Shown here piece after piece: positions 24,382-35,561 of a stretch of 64,000 nt of DNA. The first letter of the stretch is position 1, and each line of letters opens with the position of its first letter. The stretch is from the NCBI GenBank assembly GCA_032164295.1, contig JAJHTX010000008.1, positions 1,798,001-1,862,000 of the forward strand. Direction: 5' to 3'. The position numbers and the translations under genes were made by a program. Below the pieces are notes generated by a model that saw nothing but the letters and a program-made list of their open reading frames with translations, searched no databases and was not told where the DNA came from. This stretch comes from Inonotus obliquus. Taxonomy: Eukaryota > Basidiomycota > Agaricomycetes > Hymenochaetales > Hymenochaetaceae.

Positions 24382-26450
24382 ATGGCCATAATCGTCCGTC
24401 GACGGAATATAACGCGTGTTTTATGGGTCGCTGCAATTGCCATCCTTGTTCGTCTGCTTTTCTTCTCATCCGCAAAACCGGATTCGCCGGAGATACGTCG
24501 ACAAGGTGTCTTGGACTTAGTGGCGCGGTCGGACAAGTTAGACGTGCAGAAATATGATTTCTTGCAAGTGCGAATAGGACGGGACGAGCGACCGGATTTA
24601 TTCAGCTATATCATACAGGATGGACTCGAAGACTTCTGGGACAGGTTCGAGAAGCCATAGTGAGTTTCTCCACTTCTATTATGCTAAGTATCTCCTTAAA
24701 CTGCGATATGTAGCATTACAGATAAAACGACCTCACACATGGACCAACAGAGCGTGATGTCTGCAATAGAGCAGTTACTCACACTGAACGGGTGGGTCGC
24801 CGCTCTGTGTCCGACGTTATCACGACCTTTCGGACAAAGCGATAATCCATACGACGAACTCGTGCGAGAGAATCATCTCTATTTCGTGGGTATGGTCATA
24901 CACTCGGCGGACCACTTCATCGTCGACCAGCTGGCCGTCATCGTACAAATGTCACGACGATTGGGGGCGCAGAATATCTTTGTATCTATGTTGGACTACG
25001 ATTCATCCGATTCGACGGAGACGTTGCTTGACCTTTGCGAAGCGGTGCTTACCTTGCTTGGTGTACCTTTCCGTATTCGCAAAGTCCCACCTATGACTGA
25101 GGATCCGACCGCGGCGTACTATCCGTTAGAAGAGGCGCACACGCGTAATCTCGTACTCGAACCACTCTACGAGCTCTATAACAAGCGAAAAGTCAAGTTC
25201 CACCGAGTCATCTGGCTGAAAGGCTTCACATGCCCTAATGATATCTTCGAAACGATAACTGTGAGTAAAAAGAACGACGCTGCGATGGTATGTGGGATGG
25301 ATTGGGCAGAGCATAACGGATTTTTTATCTTCTCCGACCGATGGCGAACGCGTGATATCAATGGAGACCAGTTCCGTCAATCAAAGTCGTCAAGTGCAGC
25401 GAGCGCAGGACCTCCTAGAGATTCAGCAGGAGCCGCACGATACGCCCAACATCTACCATTCCAAGTCTTCTGCTGCGAGAGTGGGACACACGTAATCGAT
25501 CCGGTACAAACGTACTACATCGGGCTACGTTATCGTACGGGTATGGACATCGCGAACCTTAGCACAGCCGACCCTGCTCCAAGAAGGACACCAGACGCTC
25601 CTTGTTTAGATTCAAGCCAGGCGTATTTCTGTAGAGACTTGTGGTTGAGTGCTGCTCGTGAAGGTGTACGCGAAGTTGAGCAACATGCTAGTGCTTCGAC
25701 TAAGGCTGGTGGGCTTCAACTCGGGTTTAAACTTGGCTGGGGTAGTAAGAATTCGGCGGAGGATGTAGGTGCTGATGGTATTAATGATGCGAAGGCGCGT
25801 CGGCATGAGAAACGATTTCAGGAAGAGGTTGTCGAACAGGTCGAACTTCCTGAGATCATTCCTCCCGAGCCCAGACATTACAAACGCGCAGAAGAGATTG
25901 GCGGACACGCGCAGCGACAAAGACCAGTTGTAGGGGATGCAGACGCAAATGTCGGGTCCGATTTTGACGCTATGCCCGATTCCGACGGTGAAGGTGAAGG
26001 CGACAACGCACTATCCCCAGACGATGGTCGCAGTGGAATCGATGGCGTGTACACAGATGACTTCTCCATTCCAAACAACGTTTTCCGTCCCGCCAGGATT
26101 TTAGTTAACCCACGATGCGTAACTACTTACGCAGGTGTTAGTCATGCGCAGCTTGCACTTGATTTATTCGGTGGACCAGAAGATGAAACGCGAGATGGTC
26201 TAAATGCGAGAGAGAAGTATGTTTTGGATGATTGGGAAGGTGCTCCTGAGAGTTTTGTTTGTCAGGAACAACGGTTCGTAAATAAATTCCTCCTTTTCAA
26301 AGTTCTACCTTCCAAACATAACTTATCAACTTACCCGGTCCATTCCCTTCATATAGAACTACTGGAGGACGAAAAGCTCCTAAAACTCAAAGACGACTCG
26401 CTTTCTCGATCCACTCCGAGTTAGATCGAGCAGAACCTGAAGAATTATAG
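24382..26450 (+). CDS. CAP59/CMT1-like GT69 alpha-mannosyltransferase
   Basis: Exons 24382-24659, 24714-26273 and 26357-26450 give 643 aa. A short N-terminal tail is followed by one signal anchor at about residues 10-30, so it is a type II Golgi/ER membrane protein. The lumenal part carries the cryptococcal mannosyltransferase signature: FVSMLDYDSSD, WLKGFTCPNDI, CGMDWAEHNGFFIFSDRWRTRDI, QHLPFQVFCCESGTH and VTTYAGVSHAQLA. Cryptococcus Cmt1 makes alpha-1,3 mannose linkages and Cap59 is needed for capsule export; the exact linkage here is unknown. The last intron (83 bp) restores the expected ending EQRTTGGRKAPKTQRR; without it the frame stays open to 26424 but encodes an unrelated tail. An acidic low-complexity insert lies near residues 480-560. 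Confidence 0.9.
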
Positions 26451-26673
26451 ATAGATTGCATTTATTCACGTTACTTCCTCTTCCTCTCGGGCTTTCGACT
26501 TTCATTAAGATATCCTGCTTTGTTGTTTCAATCTTCTCTTTTTGCTATTTGCTATTTGCTAATGTGTATTACCGGCATCCATCGCGCATTTTTCTTGAGC
26601 ATCAGATGACGGATTTTCACTGACATTACAATGTTTGTTCCAAGTTAGGGGATGGGTCGAGAATCAAGCATAT

Positions 26674-28237
26674 CTAGGGCTCTTCGACTTGATCTCCTAC
26701 GCCTTGGGTAAGAATTGTTCGAGTTTCTGTGAAGACCTGGATGAGCGTAGGGGTGTCCGGGAGTGAAACATAGGCGCACCTTGATACGTTCTTCGCTGCA
26801 TGGATGAGTTGGTTTGTGATCTGGTCGAATGCGACGAATGCGTTCTTCTATTCTCGCTAATCGCTGGTTCACACTTCCAATAATTCGAATCATATAAGTA
26901 AGGAAATATACGGGACGGATTGGGCCAGACAATACGTACGTAACTGCCGCTTGAGGGTCGAAGCCCGCGCGTGCGCATAGTTGAAGACCAATCGCATCAG
27001 CTGGGATGGCAAACGAGTTAGCAATACCTGGAATATGCTAAGTGTAGGAAACAGACCTTCTAGCTCTTGCTCATGAAAATTGGTCGCCATTGTCTGTCGG
27101 TATTCTTCTTCAGCTTGTCGTCGACTCTTCTCGCGCGAGGGATTGAGCAAAATTTGCTTTAGTGACCAATCCTTTGCTTTGCTATATCGCTCTGCGAGGT
27201 GTCGAGCGGCTTCAGGTCGAACAATGAGTTAGAACCGGTGAAGTGAATTATTGTGAATGAAGGACTGACCGACATGAGCGATTTCTGGTGAAGTAACATT
27301 CATTAGCAACTCTACGACTGAGCTTGTGATAAAGATATCGAGTTTTGCTTACCATGACCAAGAACAGCAGCAAGCTCGTTCTCGTCTTCGCATAATGAAA
27401 GCAAACCGGTAAATACTATTATTCCACCTAGCGATCTGTCAACTTCAGTCACGAAAATGGAACAAAAACATGATCGTACCGCTGCTAGCCGTCGAGTTGG
27501 GTAAATTTTCATCTGCTATAACGGCAAGACGCCATCGCCTCATCTCGTTATTCGAGCTCGGGGAAGATAGTGACGGATCAGCGGGATTTGCTACGACGCC
27601 AAGGTTGTTTGCCTCAAGAATCGCAGTAACTATCTTGCAAACGTGACGAGCTATCGGATGGTATTCTGGGAGAACCGCGTCACAATATTGAGAAACGAGC
27701 GAGAAGTAGGCTTCGTCTCCTAGCTACATTGGTTTATCAGATTATCTTAGCTGTAGCAATCGTAAAAGGGAACCTACTTCGGCTTCAACTTCCGGTTTGA
27801 TATTCATTTTTCTCCATCGTCCAGTTTGAGGGACTCTTTCCAGGCGCCTGAAAGTTCAGAGACGGAAGAATGAATTCGGATAATCGCATAAGAAACGCTC
27901 AGGAAATTGTAGAACCTCACCGAAAATATACGTGGTATTGAAATGCTCCCAAGACTGAAAGAACCAAGACTACGCTAAGGATTCTAGCAGACTTGATAAC
28001 TTTAGTATTACTGTTTTCGTTTGTCCTGCTGAATTGTCTGCATCCTGGATATAGGAGACGAGGGTTGACTCCTTTCCCAACCCCTATTGCAGTTGCTGCT
28101 GAAGTGCGTTCTCCGGCAATTGAGCAGGGTCTGCTTTTCACAAAGGTCGAGAGAATGCAACAACGGTTGGAATACATTATAAGTCGCCTCTCGTGTTGGA
28201 GCGTTGAACAACCGATCATTCTTGAAGCACGATACAT
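26674..28237 (-). CDS. OMA1: OMA1-like mitochondrial inner-membrane metalloprotease (M48)
   Basis: Nine exons, read from high to low: 28237-27921, 27847-27778, 27723-27480, 27427-27353, 27284-27270, 27209-27057, 27000-26940, 26873-26780 and 26736-26674, giving 363 aa. A basic, Ser/Arg-rich N terminus suggests mitochondrial import, followed by one membrane segment at about 82-104. The peptidase core shows VFTGLLSLCEDENELAAVLG, then zinc motif H235-E236-I-A-H239, and the third ligand E291 in ELEADAIG, as in OMA1. Yeast Oma1 acts in inner-membrane quality control and human OMA1 cleaves OPA1 under stress; the same compartment is inferred. Exon 5 is only 15 nt and carries most of the zinc motif. 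The C-terminal exons are less conserved than I expect for the family, so the last two junctions are less certain. The start could also be at a later in-frame Met. Confidence 0.85.
27270..27284 (-). other. 15-nt micro-exon carrying HEXXH of OMA1-like gene
   Basis: The exon is bounded by ttcaccag on its 5' side and gtcagt on its 3' side. It supplies the end of the Glu codon, then Ile-Ala-His-Val and the first base of Ala. The His of HEXXH is encoded in the previous exon. Without this exon neither the zinc motif nor the frame is retained. Confidence 0.8.
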
Positions 28238-28463
28238 TTTTTGCTCCCGCTTCAGATCGCGAACTTTTGGTGTGGTGGTAGTAAGAAAGGAAGTCTATGA
28301 GACGCGACGCGGGACAGAATAAATTGTAGCGGAGTTTCAATATTCACGCATTGAACATGACTTCAGAATTGATATATTTCCTAGTTCATAGATGGATTTG
28401 AATATTCCTTCAACGTAGCATCACAAATTGCTGTACATTTACAACCTTTCAGGTGTCCTAGAT

Positions 28464-31400
28464 CTACGAACTACTATTAGTGAAGAGCGAGCGCCAGGCC
28501 TCGGCGATTATAGGATCGTCGCTCTGTTCAATTGCTGGTACCGCCATGGAGGTATCTTGGGTACCATTGCCGAAGAGAAAATCAAGATTTGCTGCGCTAC
28601 TTCCGCTGAGGTCATCTTGCCCAAACCCGACCGGCAAGCTACCTGAGAGTTCCTCGAGCCACGATGTAGAGCTTAGGTTCTGCTCGTTATGACTCCAACC
28701 GTTGAACGTCCCCGGCCCTTGTGAGGTCGTCTGAGTCGAAGATGGAGATGAGCCGTATACAGGATTGCTGGGATGGTCGGGCCAGATTTCGCTTAATGAG
28801 ATAGGTGTCGTGTTATTCATTGGTGCCCAAGATTGTTGATTCTGCTCGTGATGCTTGTGATAAAGGGTGTCCTGCGGCGTCTGGAGAGGAATGGAAGTGG
28901 TGGAGGCTTGCTGATATGGTATTGTCTGACAGGAGGTAGTATAACCCGATTTCAAAGGTACGCAGAAAGGTTGTCCATCTCTGCCAAATTGTCTGGCTCC
29001 ATGGATTATCAGAGACGCCTCGCTACTCGAAGTCGGGCTTCTCCGATTAGCCCTATCCAGAAAGATCGGTATTCCTCCTAGGACACTGAGTTCTTGTCGA
29101 GCATTAGCTCCCTTTGGAATAGGCTGGTTTGCATTTCTCGCCTTCTCCAAGAAGCGTTGAAGGAATGACTGGTTACTACGTGAGAAATCCGTTGGACCTT
29201 CGAAGGACAAACGCGACATACTAAAGAACTTCTTGCCACTGGGTGGACCTGTGCCTTCTTGAACAGTTCTACTGCCGCTTCCAACTCTTTGAGTGCTACG
29301 CCAGACACGGGTGATGATGGACCTCTGAAGGCGATACATCCAATGATGACCTTTTTCATGACAATCGGTGTTAACAATGAGGATGGTGTTAAGGACGGGA
29401 AAAAGAAGCACACCGAAGACGTCAAGCTGTGAGCCCATATCATCCATTGACGTAGAAGCATGTTAGAATGCTGCTCAAAGCAAACTCGCACGATGTTGAG
29501 TAATGATATCGCACTAGCATACGCTGACAGTAAAGAAGATGCGAAGGGGCTACCGAGAGGTCTCATTGGGTTCTCAAGTAGCGTGCGAGCAAATACACTG
29601 CGATGCACGAAAAGCAATGCTGAAAGGATATCGGTTAGAAGGAAACAATGCACATGGATTGGTTTACGGACCGATTTCCCGGAATGCTGCCCAATTATAA
29701 CGGCGCAGTGCAGTCGTTATGTCCTCATCAAGTTCGTTTGCTTCAGACACCTGCAAGGACGGATGAATCTTGAAGTCGCGCAGTCTCCTGTCAAGTTCCA
29801 ATATCTCCGAATACTTGTGTGGTCTTGTTCTGCAGAGCTGTTCAGCAATCGGTGCTAGGATACCCTTCAAGAACCTGTATTTCCAGTTCCAATCTACGAG
29901 AAATCCAGTTCTGAGAATGATACTAGTGATCACGAAGACTTACATCCTGGAACCAAAGAACCATCCTCATCCAGAGTTGCCTCTGTATCTTCCGGAAATT
30001 CGCAATCCACCTCGTGTAGATTAAACATAGCTGGTCTCCCTGATTCTAAGCTCTAGAAGTAAGGATGATCAGAAAGGACAAGGAATCCCGAAGGAAACGA
30101 GAGTCAACTGCCTTCCACTTGTCTAATCCGAAAATCTCCCAAAACAAGCGTCTCCTGCGTTGAACGAGCTTTATATCCATATTCCAACGTGCGGGATCAC
30201 GATCTGCTGAGCTTGAGAGTAATTCTAGAGGATTTAGAAATGCCACTTACGCAATCCGATCTAAAGCATCAATATCTCATTGTTAGACGAACTTGGATTT
30301 GTACCAGAAATGAAGGAATTCACACTCGATGCAAGGGTTAGGCCGAAATACATCATTTTCCATGAAGGCTCGAGTGAGTGTCTCCTGCTTGAGTTGAAAT
30401 CGTATGATCCCAACATCATTAGAGATTGCACGCTTTCCATGGACGCGCCCGTGAAGACGGAATTTAGACTCAGCGCCGCACGAGCGAGATGATTGTATAA
30501 TTCGGCCTCATCGTTCCCTACAGGAAGGGTGAGATCTCCTGCAGCTCCGGATGCAAAGACGTTGAGAAGAAGAGCGAGACGGCGTATATAGTCGCTTTCA
30601 TCACTGGTGGAGCCGATCACGTCTGTATGTCTCTTGTACACAGTCGGAAGGAGTTCCTCGAATATCTGTTCTCGGTCAACGATGATAAACGCCCAGGCTA
30701 TATTCGCCAGATATGCTTCGGCGAGAGCAGTTGCTCGGGCATACGACGGCAAGCGCGTTCTAATGATTTCTAGGATCCGCTCCTTTGGACGATAGTCGGG
30801 TGAGAACGGGAAGGCATCGCTGATCGATATGATCAACTGAGGAAGGGCATGAGACGGGCGCGAGGAATCCTGTGGTTGTGGTAGCCTCTCTTGTTCGACC
30901 ATCGATTCATTTAGAACCTAACGAGATTTCAGTCGGGTGAATACCGTCACGTGGAGGTCCGACGAATCTCACCATAAGAAGAGCCTTATGCGAAGTAGAT
31001 TAGGACATGATTCCACTATTTGAGGTAGACACTAACGCACCTCTGATGACCCGCGTCCCATGAAGCAGGCTTCGCCGCGTTCGGATATACTCAACGTTCC
31101 AAGATCAGCGCTTAATTCACTGGCGATCACATCAGCTTCCTCTTCTGGGCCATCCCTTTCAAGCATAAGGTCAACACCGGATTTGATAGACAACAGCTCT
31201 TCTGACAGCAGGGGGTGAGCAGTCGGACAGACGGTCGAATGAGAGATCTGGAGTGCATCTTCAAGTTGTCGAATGCGCTTGCTCATCTCCAATAGCTTCT
31301 CGTGTAGTCTATCGGTATTAGCGAGGACAAATCTACCAAACGCTCAGACTTCAAGGCGCATCAGTATCCAAAAACGATTACCTGGACCCTTGCCCGGATG

Positions 31401-31706
31401 TCAGAGAACCTTCATTGGTCACATATCAGTGCAATGCATCGAAGCGATGAAAACAGGAGGATACCATTAGGACAAATGATTTGGCATCCTCTTTTCACGC
31501 ATGATGTGCAAGGTGTCTATGGACAAAATCAGGTGTCTTTCTTTTCCGAGCCAATCTTTCGGGTGGCTTACCTTCCTATCACATTTCAACTTCAGCCTTC
31601 TGCATTCAGCACAGGACGCCTCGCCCTTGGTGCGTTTGTATTGCAAATCTCGCACGCGGGAGTTCAATCTTGGTGTCAGCTCCTTTCCGTTTAACTCGTT
31701 ATGCAT
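28464..31706 (-). CDS. Zn2Cys6 fungal-specific transcription factor
   Basis: Thirteen exons, high to low: 31706-31572, 31516-31465, 31388-31382, 31332-31041, 30984-30973, 30917-30324, 30260-30251, 30206-30109, 30052-29944, 29893-29672, 29619-29414, 29350-29222 and 29168-28464, giving 856 aa. The zinc cluster is C32-x2-C35-x6-C42-x5-C48-x2-C51-x8-C60, followed by a short coiled coil (about 80-100). The fungal transcription factor middle homology region follows, with RDPARWNMD, RRRRLFWEIFGLDKW and GRPAMFNLHEVDCEFPEDTEA. The C-terminal 230 aa are Ser/Thr/Gln-rich with acidic clusters, plausible for activation. The target genes are unknown. The 7-nt exon 3 could be replaced by an acceptor at 31343 (exon 31342-31041), giving 857 aa and also in frame. 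It is co-directional with the OMA1-like gene, 226 bp away, and divergent from the membrane-protein gene. Confidence 0.85.
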
Positions 31707-32221
31707 GATACGTCAATGATACGATCAGAGATAAACAAAAATCCTTGCCAAGTGAGGTAGGCGTGTGATGTGGACGTTAGAGAAGGAGGTCAAGAGATGA
31801 TAATCAAGAAGACAAGTTATATTACCATCATTATTTGCGCTACCAGCGGACTCCACGGCCATTCGGCCAGCACAGTGGGAACAAGGCCGAAGAAGAACTC
31901 TCTGCGGGTGCGAGTTTAGAACTTCGCGAATGGATGATACCGAAAGGAAAGTTAACTTTGATGATTATTGGGTGCGAAGTTATTCCACGACGACTCCTAG
32001 CCAGCCCCATACTTACCAATGACAAATCAACATTTGTCAAGAGATTAATTATATCCGAGTTTTCTTACACTAGTAGTACTGCTGACCAGTGAGGACTATG
32101 TAGTACTCGAGTCTGTGAGAGAGCGATAAATGATTATGTAATTATTGAACCTTTTCAGGCAATCAGCCCAGAGTTGAGCGACTCACTTCCTCCCTCAACC
32201 ACCACCCATGTTCTTCGCGAC
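31707..32221. promoter_or_regulatory. Shared divergent promoter region
   Basis: This 515-bp stretch separates the start of the zinc-cluster regulator (-) from that of the secreted/membrane protein (+), so it must hold both promoters. I see no clear TATA box or repeated operator. The open frame of the plus-strand gene extends 48 bases upstream of its ATG without another ATG. Confidence 0.5.
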
Positions 32222-34606
32222 ATGACAATCTTGCTTGTAACAAAATTGGTTATTCTCCTCTTCCTGCCTCTCTTTCTTCCTTGCGTCGTCTCCGCCCCGT
32301 ATAAGGTGCCTTGTCCACAGAAAACAAAATACCAGGACCAAGAATCAGCGAGCCGGTCAGCACTATCCTCCTCCAACAGTCATTTCAAGCATCTTCTCAA
32401 TTCATCGACGTTATCATATAGCAATGCTCCCAGGGAGATACAGGGAGATACAATGAGGAATCACGTTTCACCAAGCCACCGCGCTGTTACGATTGCTGTA
32501 CCTTTGGCTTGTGTGTCCTTTGTTTTATTGATCTTGCTCCTGGTAAAGCTGGTGTATCTGAAGCAACGCCGACTTGAAACCATACATGAGCCTCCGGCCC
32601 TCTGGGAAGGAGACGAAGATCAGAAGAGTAATGGCAGCTCTGGACGCCAGCCTTCTTCTGTAGCTGACACACACACCTTGGCTACCACGGATCTCCGGTC
32701 AATGCGAAGCCATTCCACTCCGCGAGCATCTAGGCATACTAGCATGATTTCTTCGAAGAGTGGTAATCTTTCACGTCGATGCCGTCACTCTCTCGGCGGA
32801 ATTCTCGTGGGAATGTTTGGCAGTCCAGACTGGGAGACAAGCATGCAACGTGAATATGCGAATCACCGATGGCGTCTTAGACGTGAAGCTAACAGCCAAT
32901 TCCTCGGGTCTCAACAAAGGCACACTTGGCACTCCCACTCGCAACCTCGGAACGTTTCGTTGCGATCACACTTCCAGAACAATTCAATGAACCGCACGTC
33001 CCGTCAGCATTCGAGGGAATATTCAAGCTTGCGTATTCCACACGTCTCGAGTTTTGGAGAATTTTGCCCAGATGCACTACAGAGAAAGAGACGAAGACCA
33101 AGGTCACTCAACGCTGTAATTGATGAGATCAATTCCAGCCAGAGTGGTTCAACCCGAAGCTATTCTCCGGGCAACTTCCGCCGCCCCCAGTCTCACGCGA
33201 ATACCCCTACTCGCAGCAGTGGTTTCTCGGTCATGCCTCCTTCACTGAGCCACCGACCTTCGACTATAAGAGAGGTGGACACTCCACCCGCGACGGTCAT
33301 GCTTGCTCAAGAGGCAACATTCCACTATCTCGTTACTGATTTTGACGATGGAGCTCCTCTTGCAACTTCCGCCGCCGTTTACCCCGGATCAGGTGCCTTT
33401 GCGGCGTCAGGCAGCTCGGAGACTGCGCTTGGTTCGGCGGAGACGGTACAGTCAAGTACTGATGTATATCCAAACGGGAGTAGGGATTCCAGTATCGGAG
33501 GTTCATGGAGGCAGCTTCCACAGTTTCCCTCTCCTCCTGCGACACCCTGCTCTCCGGTGCTCTCTACTCCCCAGGTTCCGGATGCTGTCCAAGTCAAAAA
33601 TGTTTGTGTCCAGCCCCACTACTTCGACGAGCGATTCTACAATCTGACAGTCACTAGTTCTGGCGCCCTTGGTGGCCATGGTCTGGGTTACGGTTTTCAC
33701 AAAAAGGTTTCTGAAGGCTCTTTGGCTGGTTTTTCTCATCTAACCCTGAACATTGGATCTCCGGCTCTATCGGACTTGCTGGTATCTAACCTAGTGAACC
33801 CTAGCACTGCACCTCAGAGTCGGAATCAGAAAGATGATATAGTTTCAACAAATCCAACTGTCAATACGTCAAGTCAAGCGCTCCTCGGTTACTCTTCTCA
33901 TGGTCCGCAACAACATCTGACTCCGCGCTCCGCACTGGCTCTGAACAGACACCACTTGCGCGTCCGGAAACATGTTCCCTTCTCAATTGTTTCCCCTCCA
34001 CCGGCGTATCTGAAAGCTTCTCGCACTACTATCTCACTAGGACAGAAACCACTTGATTGTGGAAATGCAGCATTTCCGCATTCCTCATCTCTTGTTGATC
34101 TCACCGGTCCAGTGAAACCCTCACCACTCCGGAGAGTAGTCTCTTTGGGTTCTATGGTCTCTTCTCGTGCATCATCAAGGATTGAACTGAAAGCTAGTGA
34201 CATTAGCAAGGAGTTGAAAGGTGGATCGTTTATCTTGATGGATGACACTGATGAGAATCATCTGATGGAGGATGCTGGTGCGAGAGGCATAGACCTAAAA
34301 CCAAAAGCGTCTAATGCGTCTCTATTCCTTGACCTTGGCGGTTCGTCTGCTGGGTTTGATGAGGACCGGAGCGAGTCTTACTCCTTTGGCGTCGTCGATA
34401 ATGCAGGTGTGTAATTCGCTTTACCCTGACAGACAGGTTATCGATCTTTGTGTAATACTTTAGGGCAGACCTTTGACTATTCGCAGCCTAGCTCTTCTGG
34501 AATCATGGAAAGGGTCGAGGATTGCTCTGATGAAGATCTGGAGTATATTGTAGATGTGCATTCCGAGACTTTTGCTCGCGAGCAACCCGGTGACTCGCAG
34601 AACTGA
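32222..34606 (+). CDS. Serine-rich type I single-pass membrane protein, unknown function
   Basis: Exons 32222-34406 and 34464-34606 give 775 aa. The first in-frame ATG gives a clear signal peptide (residues 1-25, hydrophobic, ending VVSA). A short extracellular part of about 60 aa contains two Cys and one N-glycosylation site (NSST). One strong membrane segment at 88-113 follows, then a basic stop-transfer stretch (KQRRLE). The remaining 650 aa are cytoplasmic and rich in Ser, Pro, Arg and His, with no domain I recognise, and end in an acidic tail. This layout resembles fungal wall-sensor or polarity membrane proteins with a small outside and large disordered inside, but I cannot assign a family. 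Confidence 0.7.
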
Positions 34607-35561
34607 TTTCTATCGTCGACTCAGCATATTATCCTAGGCTTGCAACCTAGACGCGAAACATTACCAATCCCATAATAGTGATACCCAGATTCTTTTTACC
34701 CTCCGTCTATTCTAGATTTCCATTTACACCCTCTTCAACTGCGATGAACTATTCTAGAATATACCCTAGTATCCGTAGAAGTAATTACTCGACCTTACTC
34801 GTAGACAGCATTGTACAGTGTATGGCCGACTTGTCGCATATACGAAAAACTATTCGAAGCGAGAACGAAATATGTAATTCTTATGTTCTGGTTTTATAAC
34901 TATCGGCTTTCGTAGGAAGATTCTTGACTACAGGTGACATGACTGTACATACTGTACAGTTTATGTATGTCTGAGCTACAATACAGAAACAATCGACAAC
35001 CACCGTCCCTCAAGAAAATATCATCTCCCTACACGCGTTATGCACCGGCTAATGCATGGGGAAGGAATCATCTGTGCTTGTTTGTACATATGTACATGTA
35101 GCGGAATCCGAGTTCTGAGTTGATATTATGTTGTTCTCCGAGTTCTTACTAGCAAAGCCAGACTCGGAGCCAATAATATGCGAATTTCTCCCAAGTTCAA
35201 CCAATATAAATGAATGAATCATTGAATAATTATGTAAATCAAGAGAGTATTGCATATTTGAGGATCTCGTATGTACATAGCATACATAGTACAAGTCAAG
35301 TGAAAAAAACAATCGGTCAGTCAGTCAATCAGTTAGTCAGTCATTATAAATCGTTGTCGTGCATATGCATACGCAATAGCATAAATATTAAAAGTTCCCT
35401 ATCCATTCATCCATCCGTCCATTCACGTTCATATTCGTATGCGTGTCCGTGTCCATATCCGCATCCCACTGATCTCTATCTCCACTCATTTATAACCACG
35501 ACCTTGACCTTGACCAAAGCATGGCCATCACCGTCACCATCACCACCAATAACATCCACGC
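34607..35561. other. AT-rich intergenic region with short palindromes and satellites
   Basis: The stretch lies between two convergent genes and contains no gene. It holds palindromes such as gtacatatgtac near 35085, a run of cagt/caat units near 35317-35343, and loosely repeated atccattc/gtcc units at 35400-35470. These look like simple-sequence DNA; I see nothing functional beyond the two 3' ends. Confidence 0.5.

Noticed and set aside
34914..35100. Palindromic tgtaca/gtacatatgtac motifs as transposon ends
   Set aside because: They are short, not paired at a distance and lack target-site duplications, so probably simple AT-rich palindromes.
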